DNA from: Caryophanales bacterium
GTDB lineage: Bacteria > Bacillota > Bacilli > JARBTR01
Reading direction: 5' to 3'
DNA: 64,000 nucleotides
NCBI GenBank assembly: GCA_029240105.1
Contig: JARBTR010000005.1
Span: 124,001 to 188,000, forward strand
Positions 9,769 to 18,428 of this stretch are shown one piece after another. The position numbers were made by a program, and so were the translations under genes. The notes beneath the pieces were generated by a model, which saw only the letters and a program-made list of their open reading frames with translations, did no database searches and was not told where the DNA came from. Every line of letters starts with the position of its first letter. Positions within the stretch are counted from its first letter, which is position 1.

Positions 9769-10038
9769 CTATCCTATATATTGAGCAAGATTTCCTAGCA
9801 ATCGTTGGGTGAAATCTACAACATGGTTAAGCATCCACTGACCGAAAAATAATATAGAAAGTAGAACGGCCAGGATTTTCGGTACAAACGCAAGAGTTTG
9901 CTCCTGAATTTGCGTTGTTGCTTGAAAAATACTGACCAATAAGCCTACTACTAAAGCGACACCGGCAACTGGTGCAATAACGATCAGAATGGTATATATA
10001 GAATCTTGTGCGACTTTCGCTATCATTTCTGGTGTCAT
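9769..10038 (-). CDS. fliQ: Flagellar export apparatus protein FliQ
   Basis: Small protein of 89 aa (B. subtilis 89) with two transmembrane helices (about 14-40 and 47-75), including VAGVALVVGLLVSIFQATTQ. It is one of the staves of the FliPQR channel. It is separated from fliP by 102 bases, longer than the other gaps in this segment; no separate promoter was recognised there. Confidence 0.94.
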   Translation of the reverse strand: MTPEMIAKVAQDSIYTILIVIAPVAGVALVVGLLVSIFQATTQIQEQTLAFVPKILAVLLSILFFGQWMLNHVVDFTQRLLGNLAQYIG

Positions 10039-10140
10039 GGCAAATAATCCCTTTCTAAGGCATCAGTAGTAGTCGTGCTTTTAACCATTTCTTGATCCGA
10101 TTTTTATATAAGGTACTTGAAACTCATGCTTATGCCTAAT

Positions 10141-10884
10141 TTAAAAACTCATAAGTAATGATTTAACAATTAAACTCCAGCCATCAACTAAAATAAATAA
10201 TAATATTTTAAATGGAAGTGAGATCATTACCGGTGGAAGCATCATCATCCCCATAGACATCAATACACTGGAAACAATCATATCGATTACAAGAAACGGG
10301 ATAAAAATCATAAAACCCATTTGAAAGGCTGATTTTAATTCACTAATTGCATATGCAGGGACAAGCGCTGTTAATGGAATATCTGTAATGTTTTTAGGTT
10401 GTTTTATTTTTGCATAGTCCAGAAAAATCTGTAAATCCTTCTCACGGGTTTGTTTTGCCATGAATTCTTTTAATGGGGAAGCAGCTGCTTTGAATGCTTC
10501 TTGTTGCCCCATTTTCCCATCCATAAATGGCTGAAAGGCATTTTGATTAATTTGTGAAAAGGTTGGTCCCATAATAAAAAAGGTTAGAAACAATGCTAGT
10601 CCAATTAAGACCTGATTTGGTGGAGATTGCTGGGTTCCAAGCGCGGTACGGACAAAACCCAAAACCACTATGATTCTAGTAAAACAAGTCATTAAGACTA
10701 AAATTGCTGGCGCTATAGACAATATAGTTATAAAAAGGATAATACTTAATGAATTTGATACACCTGCTGGATCATTGGAACCCAAATCAATACCCGGTAT
10801 AATGGGCGTAGTGCTAGTTGCATGCACAATGGAAATGAATCCAAATAATAAAAGAGGAGTGAGAATAGACAATTTACGAAACAT
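10141..10884 (-). CDS. fliP: Flagellar export channel protein FliP
   Basis: 247-aa channel subunit with a cleavable-type N-terminal hydrophobic segment (MFRKLSILTPLLLFGFISIV) and four later membrane segments. Family landmarks are LMTCFTRIIVVLGFVRTALG (about 63-82) and PPNQVLIGLALFLTFFIMGP (about 87-106). It starts 2 bases after the fliO stop, with AGGAGAG as ribosome binding site inside the end of fliO. Confidence 0.96.
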   Translation of the reverse strand: MFRKLSILTPLLLFGFISIVHATSTTPIIPGIDLGSNDPAGVSNSLSIILFITILSIAPAILVLMTCFTRIIVVLGFVRTALGTQQSPPNQVLIGLALFLTFFIMGPTFSQINQNAFQPFMDGKMGQQEAFKAAASPLKEFMAKQTREKDLQIFLDYAKIKQPKNITDIPLTALVPAYAISELKSAFQMGFMIFIPFLVIDMIVSSVLMSMGMMMLPPVMISLPFKILLFILVDGWSLIVKSLLMSF

Positions 10885-10886
10885 AG

Positions 10887-11219
10887 TTATCTCTCCTCTT
10901 CACTTTCCTGCTGTATTTTTTGCATATGCTTCTGGAACACAGAATCCCACATTTTTTTTTGATCCATAGGAATCCACTTTTGCGTCTGTTCTTCTCCCTG
11001 GTTTTGGTTCTTTAAGCTACCTAATTCATCCTGTATGTTTTGCAAATCTTTTTGGAAGATAGAATTCCAGATTTTTTTTGTATTTATTGGAAACCATTTT
11101 TGCGGAAATTTTTCTCGTTGACTTTGATTTTCATAGTTTCCTAATCCATACTGATTATTTTGTAAATCTTGTCGGAAAATAGAATTCCATATTTTTTTTG
11201 TATCTATTGGAAACCAATT
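10887..11219 (-). repeat. Tandem 120-base repeat inside fliO
   Basis: Three consecutive units, 11219-11100, 11099-10980 and 10979-10887 (partial), encode near-identical protein repeats beginning (N/K)W(F/I)P(I/M). At DNA level the AATTCCA(T/G)ATTTTTTTTGTAT segment recurs in the first two units. The period is a multiple of three, so unit gain or loss keeps the frame. Confidence 0.9.
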
Positions 11220-11711
11220 TTGTGACAATCCTTCAATTTTTCCTTGATTTTCAAGATGTTCCAGTAAATGCTCGTATTCGTCTCCTTCTGATATCGTCCT
11301 CATTAACGAAACAGAATCACCAACACCAACTATATAAATGGTTTTACCAACTAGCAGGATTTGCATAGACTTATTGTTTCCAAGCGGTTGACCACCCAGT
11401 GAAAGAATGGGGCCGTTTGATGGCAATAGTCGATTTCTTTTGGACAAAAATTGCAGTACCATATAAAGCAACCCAATAACTAATAGAAAGTAAAATACAA
11501 ATTTAATTAATAAAAAGAATAGTGAAGGAGATTGACTCTCAGAAGTTGATTGACTACTCGTATCTTTTTTCTCAGATTTCGTAGTCGTTTTTTCATTTTT
11601 TTGGAGTTTGTCATAGACAGACTGATTTTTAGTAGAACCCGCGGCATAAATAGGAGATTGAAATGAAATTATATAAAAAAATAATATAGATAAAGAAATA
11701 AAACGTTTCAT
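10887..11711 (-). CDS. fliO: Flagellar assembly protein FliO (FliZ) with an unusual repeat tail
   Basis: Chaperone-like membrane protein for FliP assembly, 274 aa versus about 219 in B. subtilis. It has a signal-like N-terminus (to about residue 23), a Ser/Thr/Lys-rich stretch, one membrane helix (about 63-90) and the FliO core (about 95-160: SLGGQPLGNNKSMQILLVGK). It then carries a C-terminal array of two full and one partial 40-residue repeats (165-204, 205-244, 245-274), each with a WFPI(D/N)TKKIWNSIFxxDLQ core. The array explains the extra length. The start is the ATG behind AAGGAGAA. A strong hairpin (11863-11898) separates it from fliJ. Confidence 0.88.
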   Translation of the reverse strand: MKRFISLSILFFYIISFQSPIYAAGSTKNQSVYDKLQKNEKTTTKSEKKDTSSQSTSESQSPSLFFLLIKFVFYFLLVIGLLYMVLQFLSKRNRLLPSNGPILSLGGQPLGNNKSMQILLVGKTIYIVGVGDSVSLMRTISEGDEYEHLLEHLENQGKIEGLSQNWFPIDTKKIWNSIFRQDLQNNQYGLGNYENQSQREKFPQKWFPINTKKIWNSIFQKDLQNIQDELGSLKNQNQGEEQTQKWIPMDQKKMWDSVFQKHMQKIQQESEEER

Positions 11712-11862
11712 AAGTTTCTCCTTCCTTGGAGTTTGTACTAGTTGTTAAATTTGCATTTAATTTTCACAATACCCACTAATAAAATTTATATAAAATAATA
11801 TTATTAGGTATCTTACTTGGTAACTATTAAATTTATAAGTGGTGTTTGATGGAAATAGGACA

Positions 11863-11898
11863 TAATCAAAAAGAATAGTAATCTATTCTTTTTGATTA
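11863..11898. terminator. Strong inverted repeat between fliJ and fliO, likely terminator
   Basis: The 16-bp arms TAATCAAAAAGAATAG (11863-11878) and CTATTCTTTTTGATTA (11883-11898) are perfectly complementary around a 4-base loop. The inner stem followed by TTTTTGATT can act as an intrinsic terminator on either strand. It overlaps the fliJ stop codon and would separate the flgB-fliJ transcript from fliO-sigD. Confidence 0.6.
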
Positions 11899-12330
11899 CA
11901 TTTTATTTAAATAACGAGTAACAGCCAATTCATCTAACATAGCTTGTTCTTTTTGTTGCATTTGCAATTGAAACGCCACAAGGGATTTTGATTTCCATCG
12001 ATTCCACACTTTTGTTTCTTGGTTTTTCTCGATGAGTATTTGGTGTTTTTGCTCCACCTCTAGATGAACTTTTTTTGATTGATCCTCTAAAAGTTTCATT
12101 TTATGGTTTATATATTCTATTCCTTGTTGAAACTCCAACATTTCCCAAACAGTTTTACGGTCCACGTCGTTATATTGTTTATAAGCGTTTTCCTGAACTA
12201 TCTCTAGACCATCAATTTGCTCCTGAAGTTCTAAAGCACGAGTTTTAATTTGACCAAACTCCTGCTCGGCCAATTCTTTTTCTTTTTCCTTAAAGTCTAG
12301 TACCTTCTGAAAAGTAAATTGAAATTTCAT
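11896..12330 (-). CDS. fliJ: Flagellar export protein FliJ
   Basis: 144-aa, almost fully helical coiled-coil protein (MKFQFTFQKVLDFKEKEKEL, typical FliJ opening). It acts as the central stalk of the FliI ATPase ring and as a chaperone escort. It overlaps fliI by one base (TAATG). In B. subtilis fliJ is followed by ylxF-fliK-flgD; here the transcript ends at a hairpin and those genes are 40 kb away. Confidence 0.9.
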   Translation of the reverse strand: MKFQFTFQKVLDFKEKEKELAEQEFGQIKTRALELQEQIDGLEIVQENAYKQYNDVDRKTVWEMLEFQQGIEYINHKMKLLEDQSKKVHLEVEQKHQILIEKNQETKVWNRWKSKSLVAFQLQMQQKEQAMLDELAVTRYLNKM

Positions 12331-13649
12331 TACACCATCGCTCCAAATTGAGAGATTAAAAATGTTTGAGCATCTTCAAGTTGTGATTCCTCAAATATTT
12401 CCTGTCGCAAAAAATTGTCCATTATAGGTTTAAGTCTAATAGCTGCATCAACTTCTCGATTAGAACCCTTTTTGTAGGCACCGATATTGATTAAATCTTC
12501 CGCCTCACTATAATGAGCCATCATTTGCTTAAAGGCACGAGCGGCATGTTGATGGTTATCAGGTGTGATATCCGTCATGACACGACTTACACTATTCAAA
12601 ACATCTATTGCAGGGAAGATTCCTTTTCCTGCAATATTTCGATTTAGAACAATGTGTCCGTCCAGAATTCCTCTTACTGCATCAGCAATCGGCTCATTCA
12701 TGTCATCCCCATCCACTAGAACTGTATAAATAGCAGAAATAGAACCCTTTGGTCCAGTACCCGCTCTTTCTAAGAGTTGTGGGAGCATTGCAAATACAGA
12801 AGGTGTGTATCCTCTAGTTGTAGGTGGTTCTCCAATGGCTAACCCTACTTCTCTCTGTGCCATCGCAAAGCGGGTAACCGAATCCATAACAAGTAGTACG
12901 TCTTTACCCTGATCACGAAAATACTCGGCGATTGAAGTTGCTGTTAAAGCACCTTTAATTCGACTTAGTGCTGGCTGGTCTGAAGTAGATACAATAACAA
13001 CAGACTTTTTTAACCCTTCTTCGCCAAGGTTTTGTTCTATGAAATCAAGTACTTCTCGGCCTCGCTCTCCTATTAAGGCAATTACGTTCACTTCAGCAGT
13101 AGTATTACGGGATATCATCCCTAGAAGGGTACTTTTCCCCACACCACTTCCTGCAAAAATACCTACCCTTTGACCCTTTCCCATTGTCAGTAAGCCGTCA
13201 ATTGACCGCACGCCGACACCTAAGGGCGATTTGATCCTTGGTCTTGACAAAGGATTTGGAGGACTTGCATGAGTTGGTACTTCTTCTAATCCTAGAGGTA
13301 AAGGTTTTCCATCAAGAGGTTGACCTAATCCATCCAAGATTCTACCAAGTAACTGAGCGCCTGCCTTAACCATCATAGGCTTTCCGCTTGCAACCACGTC
13401 GCAACCAGGGCCTATGGAGCGAAGTTCTCCAAGAGGCATTAGTAGCACTTTGTTTTCCTTTATTCCAACAACTTCAGCCTGAATAGGAACTTTTGAATTG
13501 ATAGGATAGATTGAACAAAGCTCCCCTATCCGAACATCTGGACCCTGTGACTCAATAGTGAGTCCAATTATTTGGGTTATTTTTCCATTAACTCTGACAG
13601 GATCAAAATTTTGAATCAGCTTCACGTAATTTTCAGCATTTAATTCCAA
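12330..13649 (-). CDS. fliI: Flagellum-specific ATPase FliI (TTG start)
   Basis: Export ATPase related to the F1 beta subunit. Landmarks are the Walker A GIFAGSGVGKSTLLGM, the GERGREVLDF segment and LLVMDSVTRFAMAQREVG. An upstream ATG (13721) would give 463 aa, but its first 24 residues are a shadow of the fliH 3' end. TTG at 13649, behind AAAAGGGGA, gives 439 aa, almost the B. subtilis length (438), and begins (M)ELNAENYVKLIQNFDP. It overlaps fliH by 17 bases. Confidence 0.93.
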   Translation of the reverse strand: MELNAENYVKLIQNFDPVRVNGKITQIIGLTIESQGPDVRIGELCSIYPINSKVPIQAEVVGIKENKVLLMPLGELRSIGPGCDVVASGKPMMVKAGAQLLGRILDGLGQPLDGKPLPLGLEEVPTHASPPNPLSRPRIKSPLGVGVRSIDGLLTMGKGQRVGIFAGSGVGKSTLLGMISRNTTAEVNVIALIGERGREVLDFIEQNLGEEGLKKSVVIVSTSDQPALSRIKGALTATSIAEYFRDQGKDVLLVMDSVTRFAMAQREVGLAIGEPPTTRGYTPSVFAMLPQLLERAGTGPKGSISAIYTVLVDGDDMNEPIADAVRGILDGHIVLNRNIAGKGIFPAIDVLNSVSRVMTDITPDNHQHAARAFKQMMAHYSEAEDLINIGAYKKGSNREVDAAIRLKPIMDNFLRQEIFEESQLEDAQTFLISQFGAMV

Positions 13650-14466
13650 TTTCCTGTCCCCTTTTTTGCACTTCAAGAATGAGTTTTTTAATTTCCTCAA
13701 TTTGAATATCAATCCGTGCATCTACACTCCCGTATTCGGTCCTGATGACACAACCTTTTGATGATACTGTGGGATCCGGAATAATTTTAATTTCCGTCTC
13801 TCCATTAACAACAGCAACGAGCTGAGCTCTTTGACTTTGCATAAACTCGTAATCATCAGGATGAATACACACGGAAACACATTCCCTTTCTTTAGCACGA
13901 AGAATATGTTGTTTAATTAAGCCTACAAATTTATCGGGATAATCTGTTAATTCCTGTTTTATAATTTGCCTAGCAATTGCAGTGCTAAGCTCTAGTAAAA
14001 ATGGTTCTGCCTCTGAAATAATAACTCTCTTTTGTTCATAGGCTTGTTCCATCATTTTTTTTGCCTGATCAATTATCTCTAGATATTCCTGTTTGATTAA
14101 TGCTTCTGCTTCTTGTCTACCAACTTCAAAACCTTCTTGAAACCCTTGTTCTTTTGCTTCTAGCTTTAGAGTTTCTGACTCTTCCCGAAATGTTGCCCAC
14201 AACTTATTTACTTGTTGTTGAGCAACCTCTTTAATAGAAAAGGCTGACTCTTCAGCACTTTCGATGATGGATTGTGCTTTCTCGTTCGCCTCTCGAATAA
14301 CCTCGTAATTTAAATGGCTTTCGCCGCTCTCAGTTTCTGTATTACTATAACCTTCCAAAGAACTTATTGAATTTTCTTTGTTATAGGCGTTGGGTAGACT
14401 GATGATTTTCACTTCCTCTAACATTGAAAGATTAGAGGCTTTAAATACTCTAGAGTAAGATTTCAT
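13633..14466 (-). CDS. fliH: Flagellar export regulator FliH
   Basis: 277-aa stator-like partner of FliI. It has a variable N-terminus, a long helical middle (about 70-140, rich in Glu/Gln/Ala) and a V-ATPase E-like C-terminal domain (SSKGCVIRTEYGSVDARIDI). ATG 14466 is preferred over an upstream ATG (14502) because GAGGTGG lies 5 bases ahead of it and the extra 12 residues only mirror the fliG end. It overlaps fliG by 17 bases. Confidence 0.88.
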   Translation of the reverse strand: MKSYSRVFKASNLSMLEEVKIISLPNAYNKENSISSLEGYSNTETESGESHLNYEVIREANEKAQSIIESAEESAFSIKEVAQQQVNKLWATFREESETLKLEAKEQGFQEGFEVGRQEAEALIKQEYLEIIDQAKKMMEQAYEQKRVIISEAEPFLLELSTAIARQIIKQELTDYPDKFVGLIKQHILRAKERECVSVCIHPDDYEFMQSQRAQLVAVVNGETEIKIIPDPTVSSKGCVIRTEYGSVDARIDIQIEEIKKLILEVQKRGQEIGIKC

Positions 14467-15460
14467 CTGTTCCACCTCGTGAAATGACAATCTCTCCAAC
14501 ATCTTCTAAACGGCGGATAACAGATACGATTCTTCCTTGGGCATCCTCAACATCTTTAACACGAACTGGCCCAAGATATTGCATTTCTTCTTCGAATGTT
14601 TCGACCATACGCTTGGACATATTTGACATGATAACTTTTTTGACTTCCGGGCTGGCAGCCTTTAAAGATAGGAGTAAATCCTGGTTCTCAACTTCTTGAA
14701 TAACACACTGAATAGCTCGACGATCCAAGTTAATGATATCTTCAAAGACAAACATCCGCTTTTTAATTTCTTCAACCAATTGCAGGTCCTTCGTTCCTAA
14801 ATGATCTAAAATGCTTCTCTCTGTTCCGCGATCAACACCATTTAGAATACCTACAATAGAATCGATTCCTCCAACGACAGTAAAATCCTGACGGATGGTA
14901 GACGCCAACTTCTTTTCTAATATTTGCTCCACTTCAGCTATTACTTCGGGAGAAGTCTGTCCTAATAAAGCAATTCTTCTCGCAACATCCGACTGAAGTT
15001 CAGCAGGAAGCGAGGATAGTATAATTGAGGCTTGAGATGAATCCAAATGAGCTAATACTAATGCAATTGTTTGTGGATGCTCACCTTCTAAAAAATGGTA
15101 AATTTGCAACGGGTCTATGCGTCGTGCAAAATCAAAAGGCTTAACTTGAAGTTGTGTCGTTAAACGCATAATGATTTCATTTGCCCGATCCTTACCCAGA
15201 GCAGATTCCAATACATCTTGAGCGTAGGTAATTCCACCCATAGCTAAATAATCCTGCACAATGCACATTTCGTGAAATTCATTTAATACTGTATCTTTTT
15301 CTGCAGAATCCACTTTACGAGTATTGGCAATAGCAAGCGTTATCTGCTCGATTTCCTCTTCAGATAAATGTTTGAAGATTTTTGAGGAAGCATCTTTTCC
15401 CATAGAAATAAGCAAAACCGCAGCTTTTTGTCTGCCATTCAATCTAGTTGCAGATACCAT
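14450..15460 (-). CDS. fliG: Flagellar motor switch protein FliG
   Basis: C-ring rotor protein of 336 aa that contacts the MotA stator. The N-terminal domain (LNGRQKAAVLLISMGKDASS) binds FliF. The middle domain carries the EHPQ motif (EGEHPQTIALVLAHL, about 126-140). The C-terminal charged torque helix is near 285-300. The strong ribosome binding site GAGGAGG lies 8 bases upstream of the ATG. It lies between fliF and fliH. Confidence 0.96.
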   Translation of the reverse strand: MVSATRLNGRQKAAVLLISMGKDASSKIFKHLSEEEIEQITLAIANTRKVDSAEKDTVLNEFHEMCIVQDYLAMGGITYAQDVLESALGKDRANEIIMRLTTQLQVKPFDFARRIDPLQIYHFLEGEHPQTIALVLAHLDSSQASIILSSLPAELQSDVARRIALLGQTSPEVIAEVEQILEKKLASTIRQDFTVVGGIDSIVGILNGVDRGTERSILDHLGTKDLQLVEEIKKRMFVFEDIINLDRRAIQCVIQEVENQDLLLSLKAASPEVKKVIMSNMSKRMVETFEEEMQYLGPVRVKDVEDAQGRIVSVIRRLEDVGEIVISRGGTDEILL

Positions 15461-15465
15461 GAGTA

Positions 15466-17079
15466 TTAAACCTCCTCTTCATTTAGCCAAGTTCTAATCA
15501 CTTTAGAAAAATCTTCTGGTCTTTGGTTAAGTAATTTTTCTAATTGCTTATCCACTGTCATTTCCTGTTCTGCAAAATAGTCTGACTCATTGACTTGTTT
15601 AGAAGATGGTAGAATGGATACAAAAGAATCTTCAATTTCTTCTTCTTCTTTTCTTCTTCTTCGAGCTGTCATCCAGTATAAACCGCCGACTAGCAACAGA
15701 ATGCCACCAGCAATCGCACTACCAATCAGATACCAACTATTTTGCAATCCACTGCTTTCCTCAAACTGATTCGTCGCAAATTTTTGCGGAAAAATTGTAA
15801 TCCGTTGGTCAATTTCACTTTCCGTTAATTCGGGATGTCCTAATGCTGTACGCACTGTATTAGATAAGATGCTTCGAATGTTATCTAATGTTTCCTGTGA
15901 CAATTTATTAGATTTAGGGTCATCAGGCTGTACACCAACATTAACGGTAATATCTTCTAAAACATATGGACTTCTTGTAATCTCGTTTTTAATACGATTT
16001 ACTTCATAATTCACCTTGCTATTTGATTCATCATAAGTTGTATCTTCACTTGGTGAATCAGCAGGATATGATGGGGGAACATCCTCAGATCCAGTTCCAA
16101 CTACTCCACCCTCAGTTTTTTCTCCACCCTTGGATGATATGGTATGATCTTCTTTACTAATAACAATCCCGTTATTATCCTTATCCGTAGGTTTGACTAA
16201 TTGCTCTTCAGTTTTTATTTTGTCAAAATTCATTTTTACAAATGTCTGAACATACACATTGCTAGTTCCAAGAACTGTACCTAATAAACTTTGTAAACTT
16301 TGTTGAATATTACGTTGTACATCCTGTTGAACACGCTGTTGTTGTTCATATTTATTTAGATTGAGCTCGTCACTTTCCTCGGTGTTATCCATAGTCAATT
16401 CCTGACTATACTGGTTCATTATTGTAATGTTTTGCTTAGGTAGGTTCGGGACACTGTGAGAAACCAATGTATACAATGCACGAATTTGACCTGAACTTAA
16501 TTGTGTACCAGGCGCAACTTTTACCATTACAGATGCTGTAGCTTTTTGTTGATCGTCTTGACTCACAAAGACTGAATTACTTGGTAAAGTCAAGATAACA
16601 TTGGCATCCTTGATTCCATCTACATGCTTCAAAATATCTTCAACTTGAGTTTGCATGGCTTGACGTTCAAGAATATCATATTGTCGGTCTGTTGCTCCGA
16701 ACGATAGATTACTACTAAAAACATCGTAATTTATGCTGTTATCTTTCGGGTATCCCTTAGATGCTAAACTAACCACTAAATCTGGCGCATCCTTTTGTGG
16801 AACAAGTAGCATAGTCCCATTTTGGGAGATTTTATAATTAGTAAAACCTTCCTTATCAAGTTCTGCCTTTATATTCCCTACTTCCTGCTGGGATAATTGT
16901 CCCGAATACAGGGGAACAAATTGCGGGCGGGAAGCAAAATATATAAACACCGAAAGGAAAATGACTAAAAATAAAAATGTTCCAATAACTAACCATTTTT
17001 GCTTAGAGGTACGTTCCTTCCAATAACTTCCTAAAAGCTCGAATTTTTGCTTGATTTGATCTGTCCATGATCGATTCAT
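15466..17079 (-). CDS. fliF: Flagellar MS-ring protein FliF
   Basis: 537-aa ring protein with two transmembrane helices (about 29-49, and about 443-463 WYLIGSAIAGGILLLVGGLY). The periplasmic-side ring-building motifs lie between them, including FVPLYSGQLSQQEVGNIKAE. The short C-terminal cytoplasmic tail binds FliG. It is flanked by fliE (36 bases upstream) and fliG (5 bases downstream). Confidence 0.96.
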   Translation of the reverse strand: MNRSWTDQIKQKFELLGSYWKERTSKQKWLVIGTFLFLVIFLSVFIYFASRPQFVPLYSGQLSQQEVGNIKAELDKEGFTNYKISQNGTMLLVPQKDAPDLVVSLASKGYPKDNSINYDVFSSNLSFGATDRQYDILERQAMQTQVEDILKHVDGIKDANVILTLPSNSVFVSQDDQQKATASVMVKVAPGTQLSSGQIRALYTLVSHSVPNLPKQNITIMNQYSQELTMDNTEESDELNLNKYEQQQRVQQDVQRNIQQSLQSLLGTVLGTSNVYVQTFVKMNFDKIKTEEQLVKPTDKDNNGIVISKEDHTISSKGGEKTEGGVVGTGSEDVPPSYPADSPSEDTTYDESNSKVNYEVNRIKNEITRSPYVLEDITVNVGVQPDDPKSNKLSQETLDNIRSILSNTVRTALGHPELTESEIDQRITIFPQKFATNQFEESSGLQNSWYLIGSAIAGGILLLVGGLYWMTARRRRKEEEEIEDSFVSILPSSKQVNESDYFAEQEMTVDKQLEKLLNQRPEDFSKVIRTWLNEEEV

Positions 17080-17115
17080 TTCTCACCCTGCCACGCTTTC
17101 TATCATTCTCTAAAA

Positions 17116-17415
17116 CTAAATCTGCATCCGCATGACTTCCTGATATGCTTCAACCGCTTTATCACGTATAGTAACTGTTAATTCCAATGCTAACTTTGCT
17201 TTTTCTGAAGCAATCATTACATCATGTACATTATCGATTTCTCCGGTTGCTAATTTGGTTGATAAAACTTCAGCTTGCTTGACGGTATTATCAACATTTT
17301 GCAAATATCCTTGAAGTACATTTGCAAACGATGCACCAGAGTTTTCAGATTCTATTTTTTGAAAAGGATTTTGTTTCAATTGGACGGGATTGGTGCCGAT
17401 ACTGGAGATATTCAT
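17116..17415 (-). CDS. fliE: Flagellar hook-basal body complex protein FliE
   Basis: 99-aa adaptor between MS ring and rod. The C-terminal pattern DNVHDVMIASEKAKLALELT, ending YQEVMRMQI, is diagnostic. It lies between flgC and fliF. Confidence 0.95.
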   Translation of the reverse strand: MNISSIGTNPVQLKQNPFQKIESENSGASFANVLQGYLQNVDNTVKQAEVLSTKLATGEIDNVHDVMIASEKAKLALELTVTIRDKAVEAYQEVMRMQI

Positions 17416-17426
17416 TTACTTTCCTC

Positions 17427-17876
17427 CTATCTACCTATTTCTAAAGCTTTTAGTACCATTGATTTTCCTGTATTGAATGCAGTAACATTTTCTTCATACG
17501 CCCTAGAGGCCGAGAGTAAATCCACCATTTCCTTCGATATATCTACATTTGGCATCATTACATAGCCACTTTCATCTGCATCGGGATTCGAAGGGTCATA
17601 AACTCTATTAAAAGGTGTTGAATCACTGATAATTCCTGTAACTTTTACACCTTGTAAATTATTATTGGATTGCTTAACCATAGCCCCTTGTAAAACTTGA
17701 TTAAACGATTTCCCATTTGGCTCCATCACGACCATTTTGCGGCGATAAGGTTCCCATTTTCCATTTACTAATTTTCCTCGAGTCGTTTGGGCATTAGCTA
17801 TGTTTGAAGAGACAACGTCCATTCGCAGTCTTTGAGCAGTTAGAGCTGATGCACTAGCATTTAACGAATTAAACAT
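17427..17876 (-). CDS. flgC: Flagellar proximal rod protein FlgC
   Basis: 149-aa rod protein. The conserved N-terminal motif (LNASASALTAQRLRMDVVSS followed by NIANAQTT) and the C-terminal motif (VDISKEMVDLLSASRAYEEN) are both present. It starts 5 bases after flgB. Confidence 0.96.
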   Translation of the reverse strand: MFNSLNASASALTAQRLRMDVVSSNIANAQTTRGKLVNGKWEPYRRKMVVMEPNGKSFNQVLQGAMVKQSNNNLQGVKVTGIISDSTPFNRVYDPSNPDADESGYVMMPNVDISKEMVDLLSASRAYEENVTAFNTGKSMVLKALEIGR

Positions 17877-17881
17877 TCTAT

Positions 17882-18277
17882 CTATCTCCTTCTACCATTA
17901 ATAGCAATCGATAATTCTTGAAATTGGTTATTCAGTTGCTGCGTCAAAGAATTGTACCAAAGTGCATTTTTTCCCATGTTAGTCATTTCTTTGTCCACAT
18001 CAACATTATTTTCATTATTTTGCATGATAGTTTCATTGTCTTCGAGGACTTGCGCTGATGGCATTCTAGAAGAATCACCAATGAAAAAATGGCGGGAATC
18101 AGTGCGCTTCCCCTCAAAACTTGATTGATTGGATAATTTTTGTTTTAGAATACTCTCAAAAGCTACCTTTTTTGCTTTATAACCAGGGGTTTCAGCATTC
18201 GCAAGATTATTAGAAATAACTTGCTGACGCATACTTGAGGCATTTAATGCCGATTGCAGGAGGTTGATTGTGTTCAT
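17882..18277 (-). CDS. flgB: Flagellar proximal rod protein FlgB
   Basis: 131-aa rod protein and first gene of the flgB-flgC-fliE-fliF-fliG-fliH-fliI-fliJ operon. The motif ISNNLANAETPGYKAKKVAF (about 21-40) is typical. The roughly 150 bases upstream are AT-rich. I could not pick one SigA promoter with confidence, and no SigD box is present, as expected for an early operon. Confidence 0.95.
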   Translation of the reverse strand: MNTINLLQSALNASSMRQQVISNNLANAETPGYKAKKVAFESILKQKLSNQSSFEGKRTDSRHFFIGDSSRMPSAQVLEDNETIMQNNENNVDVDKEMTNMGKNALWYNSLTQQLNNQFQELSIAINGRRR

Positions 18278-18428
18278 TAAAATTTCTCCCCTATCCAGTA
18301 TTTTTTATCAATTTTTATCAAAATATATAAAAATAGTTCAAAATAATATTCCCTATATCATACGATAAAAAAGTGACGAATTCTATTTCCATCATTTAGA
18401 AGTTACGCAACCCCCTATGATAGATACC

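Noticed and set aside
13649-13721. Longer FliI start at 13721
   Set aside because: The added 24 residues come from the fliH overlap; TTG 13649 has the ribosome binding site and gives the family length.
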